DNA of 64,000 nt from Avoscillospira sp045579045 (GCA_045579045.1 JAZNLL010000120.1:19876-83875); one strand, 5' to 3'; shown: positions 43,788 through 52,888, numbered from the stretch's first letter. Made by a program: numbers and translations. Notes: a model not told the origin generated them from the letters alone.

Positions 43788-46700
43788 ATGTCACAACAAA
43801 GTAGGCTTATGCCAATCAGTTACTACAACCCCAAGCAGTTCATTCGTCTGAATGCCTATGCCGACCTCATCATCTATGAAAAGGATCCATCCAGGCTGCT
43901 TCTCCGTGCCATACGGTTTGGCGGAGAGCCGGAAATGGTTCGAGCCCTTGCAGACGCCCTATATGCAGGTGCTGAATTGGAAGCTACGATCGGCCAGGAC
44001 AAAGTGTATTTCGTCAGTGAGGCCAAACATTTCCAGCGGCAGCTGTCCCATGATGGCGTGTACGCAGAGGCTGTTTTGCTGGCACAGGACGATGAACAGG
44101 AAGTGGAACCGGAGGAACAGTCAGAAGATCAGCAGCAGATGCCCCAGGCACCACGCAATTACTTTATCTTTGGTCCTGTGGACGACCGGCAGTATCTCTT
44201 TGATGAGATTGACCGGAAGATCACCGTGCCGTTGATTCCTGCGTTTCGGGACTACCTTCTGTCTGAACTGGAACGGCGGAACATCCTGCGGAAGCTCCAT
44301 ACTGTTTCCATTCGGGAAAAGCTGGACGCATGGGTTTTGAAGTGTGAGAAAGACGATGCCAATATCATTTCCGTGGTGGAAGACGGCTTAAAATCCGGGG
44401 CAATATCACTTCCCGGTACCGTTACAGACCCTCATGGTTTTGATGCCATCACCAATGTGACCGGCTATCTCAACGCCTTCAGCACCAGCATCGCAGAACG
44501 TATCCGCAACCAGTTCACACCCCTGTATGACCCTGCCACAGAACCCCTTTCCCCGGAAGTCCTTTCCATCAACCGCTATATTCAGGAGCACGCCGGCTAT
44601 CCGCTGTATAACGCGCAGTTGGCTGTGGCCGAAGCGGTCATGCGAAAGCTCAAAACAGGGAAATCCGCCTTCATCGTGGCGGAATGCGGCAGCGGCAAAA
44701 CCAAGATCGGTGCCACCGCTATGGCAGCACTCCATGCTCTGAAAGCCAACCAGATGCAGCGCGGAAAGGCAAAGACATTTAATCTTGTTCTTTGCCCCTC
44801 CCATGTTGCCAAAAAATGGTGCCGGGAGATCAGCGAGACCCTTCCTGATGCGGCAGGTGTTGTTGTCCGAACCATTACAGAACTGGATAGTCTTTACCGG
44901 CTGTTCCAACAAGGCGACCGCAGCATTTATGCCGTTATGTCCAAAGAGCGTGCCAGAGACGGTTATATGAAACGCCCGGCAGCTCTGTATGATGTGAGGC
45001 ATAACCGCTACCGGTGCCCCTGCTGTGATGGCGTGATCGGCACTGTATTTGAGGATGAGGATGTCATTCCTTCCGGTGTCGAGTTCTTCCGCAGAGAAAA
45101 CCGGGACAATCACCGATGCATTCACTGCGGAACAGTCCTTTGGACGGCGGTCAACCCCGACCTGCGTTCCGATTGGGTCAAACTCACAGACTACGGTTGG
45201 ATCCATCGCTCCGCGGCAAAGAAGCATCTGGAGCAGGAACTCCCCACAGCTGCCCGTGAAAAGATCATGGAAGTGGCAGAAAACCCGGATGGCTACTATC
45301 CCATACTGGGTGCCCATCGAAAGTTTCCTTTGAGCACCTACATCAAGCACAAATACAAAGGAAAGATCGACGGCATGATCTGCGATGAGCTGCATGAGTA
45401 CAACAATGACAGCGGCCAGGGTGAAGCCATGGGAGAACTGTTTGCCGTGGCCCGGAAGATCATTGGCATGACTGCCACACTGATCAACGGCTACAGTTCC
45501 GGTATCTTCCATCTTCTCTACCGAACCGTACCCCATCTCATGCAGAAAGACAGCAAACCCTACACGGAACCGGAACAGTTTAATTCTGAATACGGTGTTG
45601 TTCAGTCCGTCTTCGAAGAGCGTGTGGTGGAATATGCCTCCAAACGCAGGACCCAGCGACGGAAAATACAAACGAAACAGCTTCCCGGTGTGTCCCCATT
45701 GGTCTATTCCCGTTTCCTGTTGGAGCAGGCTGCATTCCTGCGGTTGACCGATATGGGAAAGGATCTGCCGGAATATGAGGAGATCCCCATCCCCGTCTCC
45801 ATGCCGGAGGATGTGGAAGCCGAGTACAAACGGCTGGAAAAGACCTTTGTAAATATCCTGCGGAGAGACCCGAAAATCAAACGAAAGATCATGTCCGGGT
45901 TCATCAATCTGCTGACCGTATATCCCGACCAACCTTATGGACAGGAACCGATCCTCCATCCTGCTGACCGGCAGCCTCTTGCGGAGCCGGCAGAGCTTGG
46001 AGATTTCAATACCCTTGGTCCCAAGGAGCAGGCCGTTTTCGACCTTGCCCAGAAAGCCATTGGCAACGGAGAAAAGGTCCTGGTCTATACCAGTTGGGTC
46101 CGGGTGGACTCTCAGCAGAAGCTGCAGAAACTGTTCAATGAAAACGGCTACCGCACCGCCATTCTCCCTGCCACGGTCAAACCGGACGCCCGGGAGGAAT
46201 GGGTACAGCAGCAGCTTTCCAAAGGTATGCAGGTGCTCATCACCAACCCCTCTCTGGTGGAAACAGGTCTTGATCTCAACGCCTTTACCACCCTTATTTT
46301 CTACAGCATGGGGAACAAGCTGTTCACTCTGCGGCAGGCATCCCGTCGAAGCTGGCGTATCAACCAGCTTGCACCTGCCGTCAAGGTGTACATGCCTTAC
46401 TACAAACACACCATGCAGCACAAGGCATTGAAACTCATGGCCTCCAAACTGGAAGCCGCCGGTATGATCGAAGGCAACTTCTCAGAAGAAGGCCTGTCCG
46501 CCATGAGTGAGATTCAGGACATGACCACTCAGATGGCAAAGGAACTGATGCTGGGCATTCAGGACAGTGTGGAAGATCTGGCTGTTTCCTTTAAGAAGAT
46601 GGCAATTCTGCACGAACAGACTCTATCCGCTCCTGCAGAAGATCCCGCAGCAGAAATTGCTTCTGAGATCGCCCCTGCTGAAGAGTACCATCCTCAGCTG

Positions 46701-46793
46701 ATCGAGTATGCCGAAGCCAAAGCAACACAAAAACGAAAGCCAAAGATCCGGGCAGACGAGGACCAACTCAGTTTCTTCGATCTTGTGGCGTAA
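43788..46793 (+). CDS. SF2/SNF2-type DEAD-like helicase with zinc ribbon
   Basis: A 1001-residue ATPase. Residues 1-260 are an N-domain. The helicase core follows: Walker A AECGSGKT at 298-305, DELH box at 533-536 (GMICDELHEYN), motif III-like GMTATL, and a helicase C-domain (VLVYTSWVRV, VLITNPSLVETGLDLNAF, LRQASRRSWRINQ). Between motifs I and II are zinc-binding pairs (CPCC near 410-413, CIHC at 444-447). It heads module 2, upstream of the sliding clamp. Two ATGs overlap at the start: the one at 43784 yields only six codons (MNVTTK), so 43788 is used. Likely works in element replication. Confidence 0.92.
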   Translation: MSQQSRLMPISYYNPKQFIRLNAYADLIIYEKDPSRLLLRAIRFGGEPEMVRALADALYAGAELEATIGQDKVYFVSEAKHFQRQLSHDGVYAEAVLLAQDDEQEVEPEEQSEDQQQMPQAPRNYFIFGPVDDRQYLFDEIDRKITVPLIPAFRDYLLSELERRNILRKLHTVSIREKLDAWVLKCEKDDANIISVVEDGLKSGAISLPGTVTDPHGFDAITNVTGYLNAFSTSIAERIRNQFTPLYDPATEPLSPEVLSINRYIQEHAGYPLYNAQLAVAEAVMRKLKTGKSAFIVAECGSGKTKIGATAMAALHALKANQMQRGKAKTFNLVLCPSHVAKKWCREISETLPDAAGVVVRTITELDSLYRLFQQGDRSIYAVMSKERARDGYMKRPAALYDVRHNRYRCPCCDGVIGTVFEDEDVIPSGVEFFRRENRDNHRCIHCGTVLWTAVNPDLRSDWVKLTDYGWIHRSAAKKHLEQELPTAAREKIMEVAENPDGYYPILGAHRKFPLSTYIKHKYKGKIDGMICDELHEYNNDSGQGEAMGELFAVARKIIGMTATLINGYSSGIFHLLYRTVPHLMQKDSKPYTEPEQFNSEYGVVQSVFEERVVEYASKRRTQRRKIQTKQLPGVSPLVYSRFLLEQAAFLRLTDMGKDLPEYEEIPIPVSMPEDVEAEYKRLEKTFVNILRRDPKIKRKIMSGFINLLTVYPDQPYGQEPILHPADRQPLAEPAELGDFNTLGPKEQAVFDLAQKAIGNGEKVLVYTSWVRVDSQQKLQKLFNENGYRTAILPATVKPDAREEWVQQQLSKGMQVLITNPSLVETGLDLNAFTTLIFYSMGNKLFTLRQASRRSWRINQLAPAVKVYMPYYKHTMQHKALKLMASKLEAAGMIEGNFSEEGLSAMSEIQDMTTQMAKELMLGIQDSVEDLAVSFKKMAILHEQTLSAPAEDPAAEIASEIAPAEEYHPQLIEYAEAKATQKRKPKIRADEDQLSFFDLVA

Positions 46794-46807
46794 AGGAGGG
46801 TAAGAAC

Positions 46808-47929
46808 TTGTATATCATCGCAAACAGACACGAATTGCTGAAGGCTTCCATGGCAGCGGAACGCATCGCTCCAACAAGATCCCCGGTAGAAGCACTGGAG
46901 TGCATCCTTCTGACAACGGAGGATAGCTCATTGACCGTTGCCTCCACCAATCAGGAGATGGCCTTGGAGCAGCGTATTTCTGCAGAGATCCGCGAAGAAG
47001 GAAGTCTGCTGGTCAACGCCAAATGGCTGAGTAAGATGCTGAAACTTCTGGACGGCAGCGAAGTATCTCTTCGCCAGAAATCCGGCGGCAAAGTCGTCAT
47101 CTCCAGTGGAACTGCACAGTATCAGATCGCATCACCGGATGTCAGAGAATATCCCCGTATGGACATTCCCTTCCCCGGTCACACCGTTGCCGTAAAGGGC
47201 ATCCCCAATATTGCCAAGCGAACCACCTTTGCCGTAGGCGATGTGGAAGGGCGGCCTTATATGAAGTGCGTCAATCTGGTGTTTACCAAAGACGGTCTGA
47301 AAGCATTTGGCAGTGATGGGTTCCGGATTGCCGTTGCCAGGGGCAGCAGCAAGGGAGCCGCTTCCACCAGTATGCTTCTTCCGGCAGCATCCTTCCACCG
47401 GCTGGCACAGTTGGTAGACAACAAGGAGGAACTGCAGGTAGGCACCACAGGAAAGACTGTCGTGTTTTCCAAGAAAGACTTCCGTTTTTCTGCAAGGCTC
47501 ATGGACGGCCATTACATCGATGCTGACCAAATCATGAACACCATGACAAAGCAGTTCACCGTGCTGACCGATGCAGAGCAGCTCTATGCAGCCATGGCTT
47601 CTGTCACAGTTGTCACAGGACAGCAGAACCGTTTCAGTCTGACCTTCCAGGGCAACACGCTCCACATCCAGTGTGAAAGCGAGCTGGGCATTTCTTCGAC
47701 CCCGCTGGCTGTCACGGCTCTGTCCGGAAAACCGGACGGTACCTTCTGGTATAATCCCAACACACTGGCAGAATGTCTGAGAGCGCAGACCGGAACGCTG
47801 CTTCTGGAAATTGCACAACGAGGTGTCCTTCTGATGAAAACAGACGATCTGATCTGTATGCAGACCTCCATCCGGGAGCCGAAGGCCATTGAGCAGCCGC
47901 AGAAAAAGTCCAAGAAAAAAGCGGCCTAA
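46808..47929 (+). CDS. DNA polymerase III beta-clamp homologue
   Basis: A 373-residue sliding clamp (DnaN) homologue. It begins MYIIANRHELLKASMAAERIA and has three clamp-like domains, with INA/K-type patterns such as LVNAKWLSKMLKLLDGSEV, LKAFGSDGFRIAVARG (the canonical ATDGHRLA-like strand) and YIDADQIMNTM. A basic tail (PQKKSKKKAA) follows where the chromosomal clamp ends in a short hydrophobic strand. Start is TTG at 46808 behind GGAGGG. An element-encoded clamp would supply processivity or repair functions separately from the host clamp. Confidence 0.88.
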   Translation: MYIIANRHELLKASMAAERIAPTRSPVEALECILLTTEDSSLTVASTNQEMALEQRISAEIREEGSLLVNAKWLSKMLKLLDGSEVSLRQKSGGKVVISSGTAQYQIASPDVREYPRMDIPFPGHTVAVKGIPNIAKRTTFAVGDVEGRPYMKCVNLVFTKDGLKAFGSDGFRIAVARGSSKGAASTSMLLPAASFHRLAQLVDNKEELQVGTTGKTVVFSKKDFRFSARLMDGHYIDADQIMNTMTKQFTVLTDAEQLYAAMASVTVVTGQQNRFSLTFQGNTLHIQCESELGISSTPLAVTALSGKPDGTFWYNPNTLAECLRAQTGTLLLEIAQRGVLLMKTDDLICMQTSIREPKAIEQPQKKSKKKAA

Positions 47930-47944
47930 GGAGGTATCGCCTAT

Positions 47945-48370
47945 TTGAAAATTCCTGAGATCTGCAAATACTGCGGCGGTGTGATCCGCCTCATTCCCGC
48001 CAGTACCGTCTATGGAGAAGCCACAGAGCGACTTGGTATGGAGCATGAGTATATCTACCAGTGCCAGAACTGCAACGCCAGAGTTGGCTGCCACAAAGGC
48101 ACCACCCGTCCTCTTGGCGATGTGGCAAACGAAGTGCTTCGTTTGAAACGGATGGAAACTCACAAGGTCTTTGACGCCTTTTGGAAGAGCCAGCGCATGA
48201 CACGCTCCAGAGCCTACAAATGGCTGTCGGAGCAGCTGGGTATTCCCAGAGAGGAGGCCCATATCGGCGGTTTTGAGATGGACACCTGCGAACACCTGAT
48301 CCGGCTTTGCCGGGAATATGAAAACCGAACCTACAAAGAAAAACATAAAAAGGAGACTGACAATGAGTAA
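47945..48370 (+). CDS. Small zinc-finger protein (DUF3268-like)
   Basis: A 141-residue protein with two cysteine pairs (CKYC at 8-11; CQNC at about 40-43) followed by VGCHKGTTRPLG. This layout recalls the zinc-finger-containing DUF3268 proteins of phages and plasmids. Helical C-half (FWKSQRMTRSRAYKWLSEQLG). Starts at TTG 47945 behind AAGGAGG; its end overlaps the next gene by 8 bases. Probably a nucleic-acid-binding accessory in module 2. Confidence 0.82.
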   Translation: MKIPEICKYCGGVIRLIPASTVYGEATERLGMEHEYIYQCQNCNARVGCHKGTTRPLGDVANEVLRLKRMETHKVFDAFWKSQRMTRSRAYKWLSEQLGIPREEAHIGGFEMDTCEHLIRLCREYENRTYKEKHKKETDNE

Positions 48371-48920
48371 ACTGCCCGCACTCCGCCAGCCCAGCTGCTA
48401 CAACTGCGAACACAACTTTACCTACCAGAATACCATTCCGCAGAAGCGGAATGGTGTGTCCATGCACTTCATGGAGCGTTTTTGTCTGAAGAACAAGCGT
48501 GCCCGGAGGTTCAAGAAAAGTGATCCCACATCCAAAGTTCCCGATTGGTGTCCCAAGTACATCTCTCCCAGCACCGTCCGTGTTTTCGGCTTCAAGGATA
48601 CGGAAAACTGGCTCATGCACCAAAGCCTTTGCCGTGCCCTCAGCAAGGAGCTGGCACCGGAAGCCCACCGCTATGCGGTGGAACAGACTTCCACGCTAGA
48701 AATGCGAGCCTACGATGTCCACAAGCTTATGATGGACGGCACAGAGCTGGACAAACTGCTGAATATGCCCATTGCACTGCACTATGTGGTGGAGATCAGC
48801 GATGGTGTTCAGTCTGCCTGCTACTACAAGACCATGAACGGTTATCAGTATGAGCCTTTCTTCAATGTGAAAATGGCTCTGGAAAACCGGATGGAGCGAG
48901 AGGCCGGTGATGTGGCATGA
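48363..48920 (+). CDS. Cysteine-containing hypothetical protein
   Basis: A 185-residue soluble protein. The N-terminus has possible zinc ligands (CYNCEHNF, FCLKNKRARRF, DWCPKY); the rest is alpha/beta without known motifs. The ATG at 48363 (MSKLPALRQP) follows AAAGGAG and overlaps the preceding stop. Reading further upstream in this frame would run through the previous gene. Part of module 2; function unknown. Confidence 0.8.
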   Translation: MSKLPALRQPSCYNCEHNFTYQNTIPQKRNGVSMHFMERFCLKNKRARRFKKSDPTSKVPDWCPKYISPSTVRVFGFKDTENWLMHQSLCRALSKELAPEAHRYAVEQTSTLEMRAYDVHKLMMDGTELDKLLNMPIALHYVVEISDGVQSACYYKTMNGYQYEPFFNVKMALENRMEREAGDVA

Positions 48921-49101
48921 CCCTACGGGATAAAATGCTGGCCGTCATGGCCGATGTCAATGCCGATGTGGCTGAGCGTGAGGAACTAATCAAACTAATC
49001 GCTATCACCTGCTGACTGATCTGGAGAAAGTTAGTCAAACCGCCCACGAGACTGTGAGATTCGCCTACACGCCGCTACCGGAAATGGCCGCGCTGCAGTA
49101 A
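48917..49101 (+). pseudogene. Remnant of a MoxR/RavA-type ATPase gene
   Basis: An ATG overlapping the upstream stop opens MTLRDKMLAVMADVNADVAE followed by REELIKLIAIT, the way RavA-type MoxR ATPases begin (REELI.LI.IALLT), but a stop comes after 32 codons. From 49009 a shifted frame continues LLTDLEKVSQTAHETVRFAY to a stop at 49101. The core with the P-loop is missing, so an internal deletion with a frameshift is likely. Family assignment rests on the N-terminus only. Confidence 0.5.
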
Positions 49102-49136
49102 CACTATCAAAACTAAATTTTAGGAGGAATTTTATT

Positions 49137-49526
49137 ATGTTGAATCACACTATACTCATGGGCCGTCTGACTAGAGATTCCGAACTGCGTCATGCAGGGG
49201 ATGTTCCTGTTTGCAGCTTCACACTGGCTGTTGATCGGGACTTCAAGAGCAATGGACAGCCCGAAACCGACTTCATCGACATCGTCGCATGGAGAAACAC
49301 CGCAACCTTTGTAAACCAGTATTTCACCAAGGGCCGCATGGCTGTGGTCAGTGGTCGTCTGCAGATCCGGGAATGGAATGACAAGGAAGGCAACAAGCGC
49401 CGCAGTGTGGAGGTCGTTGCAGACAATGTCTATTTCGGCGATTCCAAGAAGAAGGATGCTGCCGGCGGACAGGAACCTCCGGCGGACTTCGTTCCCAATT
49501 TTAATGGCGGAACTTTGCCGTACTGA
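49137..49526 (+). CDS. ssb: Single-stranded DNA-binding protein
   Basis: A 129-residue SSB. The OB fold covers 1-105 (NHTILMGRLTRDSELRHAGD, CSFTLAVDRDF, TDFIDIVAWRNTATFVNQYF, GRMAVVSGRLQIREW, VEVVADNVYF). The tail is short and ends NGGTLPY instead of the acidic DDDLPF tip, so docking of host partners may be reduced. A strong AGGAGG site precedes the ATG. It is the last gene of module 2. Confidence 0.95.
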   Translation: MLNHTILMGRLTRDSELRHAGDVPVCSFTLAVDRDFKSNGQPETDFIDIVAWRNTATFVNQYFTKGRMAVVSGRLQIREWNDKEGNKRRSVEVVADNVYFGDSKKKDAAGGQEPPADFVPNFNGGTLPY

Positions 49527-49532
49527 TCTGCG

Positions 49533-49559
49533 AAGGGCGAGGCATTATGCCTCGCCCTT
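49533..49559 (+). terminator. Terminator of module 2
   Basis: AAGGGCGAGGCA pairs with TGCCTCGCCCTT around TTA, followed by TCTCTC; it lies just after ssb. No gene is visible in 49560-49779. Confidence 0.85.
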
Positions 49560-49779
49560 TCTCTCACATTGATCATGGAGCTTTACACAAAAACAGAATT
49601 CTTTATATTCCCTTTATTTTATGTCTTTATGTCTTCACTTCAAAAATATGCTAATAATCTAGTACCGCTACATAGCAAACAATGTAATTAGCCTGTTCAC
49701 CTTTTATCAAATTACAAACACCCCTTTTAACAAGCTAAAATAACATTTAAGCCGAACAACCTCGCTAATAACAAAACAC

Positions 49780-49811
49780 AAGGAGAAACCGCAATTATGT
49801 AGTTTCTCCTT
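49780..49811 (-). terminator. Probable terminator of cargo island 2 (minus strand)
   Basis: AAGGAGAAAC / GTTTCTCCTT stem, followed on the minus strand by GTGTTTTGTT. It lies 70 bases past the last minus-strand gene of island 2. Confidence 0.65.
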
Positions 49812-49881
49812 GCAAGGCATTAAATTATTTTATCACTTCTACATCAAACTTCTAACAACACATATCGAAGCTTTATATTTA

Positions 49882-50826
49882 TCAAAGATTCTGAATACCA
49901 TATAAATATGCTATTGGTTTATTCTTGTTTTTCGGGTTGGAAAAATATGTGGTTGCAGTAAAATTTATTGAAGTAGCTGCAATAGAAAGCAACGGCAACA
50001 ACAAATGATCAGAGGCTGTTACCATCTCTGCAATAGAACTTGCAGTAGATACAACAGTTGAGAAACAACCGGCAACAGTAATAATTCCATGAACTTTCAA
50101 CGCTTCTTTGTACGAATCAAGTTCCGTTTCCAAAACTTCTCGAATTTGTTCAGGTTTTTTATTGGACAGGGCTATATCTGTCCAAGATATAAACTGTTTA
50201 AACTGTTTGATTCTCTCCTTATCCTTTCGTATTTCTAAAACATGTTCCCAAGACAACTCATCCTCTACGATATTGGGAAAATCCTGAATGCAGATTGAAA
50301 GAGCACCTGCATTTTGAATTTTGGCTGACCTTTTTCTCCTCTTCTCGCACACATCATCTGTTGTTAGTTTTTGCATATCCTGCTCAAACTCGGTTAAATT
50401 ATGATAAACAGGAGAAATGTGTATCCCATACTTTCGACTGAAACTTTCTGCACTTAACATTATTGCATGGTTCCGATTAGATGAATATTTAAACTCACTT
50501 TCCAAGGGATACTCATCAAAAAAGTATGAAGGTGGAAAAGCAAAATTGCGTGAAGACGCCATGCGATAAACATCTCCAAAAGGACCCCCCCTGTTGGGCA
50601 AAATAGAACGTTGATAGTATCTCCCTGCCCTAGTAAAACCCTTTTTCTCAAGCAAAAGTTCTCTATCTTCTGATACTAAAACTTCATAAGGAATATGAAA
50701 CGCATAGCACGAATCAACCAACGATTCTGGAAGCCATAGTTTATCAAAAAAAAGAGCTGTAACTTTAGGGCGAACAAATCCTGTTGCTAATGTATCGAAT
50801 CTTTCATAATTTTTGATCTTTTTCAT
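49882..50826 (-). CDS. Unknown protein with C-terminal hydrophobic segments
   Basis: A 314-residue protein. A soluble N-terminal 220 residues (FVRPKVTALFFDKLWLPESL, IPYEVLVSEDRELLLEKKGF, SWEHVLEIRKDKERIKQFKQ) is followed by two or three hydrophobic segments (GIITVAGCFSTVVSTASSIA, LLLPLLSIAATSINF). Low GC compared with the flanking backbone. Last gene of a three-gene minus-strand set. A membrane-acting effector is possible; no family recognised. Confidence 0.82.
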   Translation of the reverse strand: MKKIKNYERFDTLATGFVRPKVTALFFDKLWLPESLVDSCYAFHIPYEVLVSEDRELLLEKKGFTRAGRYYQRSILPNRGGPFGDVYRMASSRNFAFPPSYFFDEYPLESEFKYSSNRNHAIMLSAESFSRKYGIHISPVYHNLTEFEQDMQKLTTDDVCEKRRKRSAKIQNAGALSICIQDFPNIVEDELSWEHVLEIRKDKERIKQFKQFISWTDIALSNKKPEQIREVLETELDSYKEALKVHGIITVAGCFSTVVSTASSIAEMVTASDHLLLPLLSIAATSINFTATTYFSNPKNKNKPIAYLYGIQNL

Positions 50827-50850
50827 CTCATTCCCTCATCAATATCTAAG

Positions 50851-51831
50851 TTAATCTATTATACTTATAGACAGTTCGGGTTCATATATTGTGTATTCGC
50901 TCTCGTATACTGGTGTAAACCAATACCAATATGAATCATAGCAAACTCCGGACCACGGATACCACATACTACGGCCATAATACCCATCAACATCAGTATC
51001 ACGATCAAAATACATGTCTTCTGTTGAAAGATATCGGTCACTAAAAAAACAAGAAAATTTAGTAAAATAGTCATCGCGAGTATTTCCGTCATTATTTACA
51101 TCTACAACTCTGCTTTCTGGGAACGACAGACGATTATGGGGGTTAAGATCATTATCATATGGATCATAATCTTCTGTATAATCGTGTTGCATCCCTCTGC
51201 ACCAGTGCCAATAAACATAGCCAATTAATTCTGGTACCCCTTCTTTAATCTCGCTATGTAAGGATTGCTCCAGAGATGCAAAAACTTCCTCTTTACTCCC
51301 ACTTATACTATATTCTTCAGACATATCTGTAAATGCATCATGTTCCTGATTAATTCCACTCGGAATTTTCTCAAGATACCTCAAAGAACCACTATCCATT
51401 TCTATGTTTTTTAACGTTACATTTATAGGAAGTGACTTTTTCACAAGGCTTCCCTTGATCATAACTGAAATCTCTGCCACCCCAGTAGATACCGCAGTTA
51501 CAGTACCATAATCATCAACGACAGCAACATCAACATCACTCGATTCCCACTGGAGAGATTTACCATCGCACCCACTTAAAGATAAATGCAGCCAATTTCC
51601 ATTTTGCTCCTCTACTTGAAGCGAAATACTGTTAATATCGATACCAAAATCTGTATCATCCTCGCCTGTATACAAAGCTACAGTTACTATTAGGAGTCCA
51701 ATAACAACCACAGTAAGTACCAACAATATTTTTTTGTCTTTTTTCCTTGACAGAGCAACCGCTACAACTCCTGAAATGTATATGCCTATTAAGGTAATAA
51801 TGGCACTGAACATAGCTTCAAAGCTTAGCAT
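50851..51831 (-). CDS. Membrane protein with a BIG2-like extracellular domain
   Basis: A 326-residue protein with two membrane spans (about 5-27 and 35-55, LLVLTVVVIGLLIVTVALY), then a domain with the BIG2 signature (LQWESSDVDVAVVDDYGTVT, VSTGVAEISVMI), and an acidic Tyr/Trp-rich C-terminus (WHWCRGMQHDYTEDYDPYDN, RVVDVNNDGNTRDDYF). The run VNNDGNTRDDY resembles a calcium-binding loop. Cell-surface exposed and AT-rich. No function known. Confidence 0.82.
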   Translation of the reverse strand: MLSFEAMFSAIITLIGIYISGVVAVALSRKKDKKILLVLTVVVIGLLIVTVALYTGEDDTDFGIDINSISLQVEEQNGNWLHLSLSGCDGKSLQWESSDVDVAVVDDYGTVTAVSTGVAEISVMIKGSLVKKSLPINVTLKNIEMDSGSLRYLEKIPSGINQEHDAFTDMSEEYSISGSKEEVFASLEQSLHSEIKEGVPELIGYVYWHWCRGMQHDYTEDYDPYDNDLNPHNRLSFPESRVVDVNNDGNTRDDYFTKFSCFFSDRYLSTEDMYFDRDTDVDGYYGRSMWYPWSGVCYDSYWYWFTPVYESEYTIYEPELSISIID

Positions 51832-51866
51832 AAATTATCTCCTCTATAACTGAACACGAAAACACC

Positions 51867-52541
51867 TCAGAGGATGACATCGTTGATTTGCCTTAATTTG
51901 TAAGCATTTTCGCTTTCTATCACCAGTAATCTTCTATATACTTGTGAAAACTCTTTCACAAGCACTTGCGCTTGTTCGACAATTATATTCTCTAATTGTT
52001 CTTGTTCCTTAGACATCTCTCCATTCTTTTCTTGTTCCCTATCACAATAATTAAATCTTTGCATATAGAGATTTAGTATTACTATTTTATTAATATACGA
52101 TGACAACTCAGTCTTATCAATTTCCGGAATATCATAATATGCCATAATTAGCATATTGCTCAAGATAGACTGCAGTTCCTGCACTTTGTCTTTTATCTCA
52201 TAGTATTTCTGCTTCTCGCTTGCTACTACCCCTCGGCTCTCACCATTTCCTTTATTTGAAAAAATGCAAAGGAGTTCTCCGCAAGCTGAACTAACCTCTT
52301 TGACCAGAAGAATACACCTAGTAACTATACTAATTCTGTTGCTAAGACAATTTTGATCCTGCAATTTTATACCACTTACAAATAAAACCACTACTCCCGA
52401 TATCAAACCTGTTGATAACCCCTGCATTATTCCTATCATCGGACTTTTTTCATTAACGAACAGGGAACATATCATTAGCAACAAACCAATGGTCAAGAGG
52501 ATAATTGCTATAACTTGATGTTTGTGTAATTTCTTTAACAT
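51867..52541 (-). CDS. Two-TM membrane protein with a helical cytoplasmic domain
   Basis: A 224-residue protein with two close membrane spans (about 9-27, VIAIILLTIGLLLMICSLF, and about 40-58, GLSTGLISGVVVLFVSG) and a long charged helical region (70-224) likely in the cytoplasm. It is the first gene of the minus-strand set, 35 bases before the BIG2-like gene. The set of membrane proteins could form one complex. No family recognised. Confidence 0.82.
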   Translation of the reverse strand: MLKKLHKHQVIAIILLTIGLLLMICSLFVNEKSPMIGIMQGLSTGLISGVVVLFVSGIKLQDQNCLSNRISIVTRCILLVKEVSSACGELLCIFSNKGNGESRGVVASEKQKYYEIKDKVQELQSILSNMLIMAYYDIPEIDKTELSSYINKIVILNLYMQRFNYCDREQEKNGEMSKEQEQLENIIVEQAQVLVKEFSQVYRRLLVIESENAYKLRQINDVIL

Positions 52542-52844
52542 AAATATCAGCCTTCCATCAACATATAGGATATTATAAACATTTTTTTATGTTTCTTCAA
52601 TGTATATTATCTTTCTTTAATCAAACATCCGCAATAGAGAAAATTAAATAAATTGAAAATCTCCCTTGTTTCCACGCATTTTCTTCTAAGTATGAGCAAA
52701 AAATTCAATTTAACCACAGCAGCCTAAATACTATCATCAACAATTTATCGTTAAATACTCTATCTTCTCCGTAAAACTCCACCTATTCTTTTTTATATTC
52801 AATACTCTTATCATAATTGTTTCTACCAAACTCTTTACCTTTAT
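52542..52844. other. AT-rich gap, nothing identified
   Basis: Between island 2 and leader B. It is AT-rich and must carry the promoter of the leftward membrane-protein genes; I see no gene, RNA or repeat. Confidence 0.6.
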
Positions 52845-52855
52845 AAAACCTCAAG

Positions 52856-52884
52856 TTTACATCTATGCAGATGCCCCTTATAAT
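52856..52884 (+). promoter_or_regulatory. Module 3 promoter (leader B)
   Basis: TTTACA (52856-52861), 17 bases, TATAAT (52879-52884). AAAACCTCAAGTTTACA (52845-52861) is identical to the sequence at the module 2 promoter, while the spacers are unrelated. Confidence 0.85.
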
Positions 52885-52888
52885 GAAG

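Noticed and set aside
44406..46421. A 671-codon minus-strand frame
   Set aside because: Shadow of the helicase gene; no recognisable protein features.
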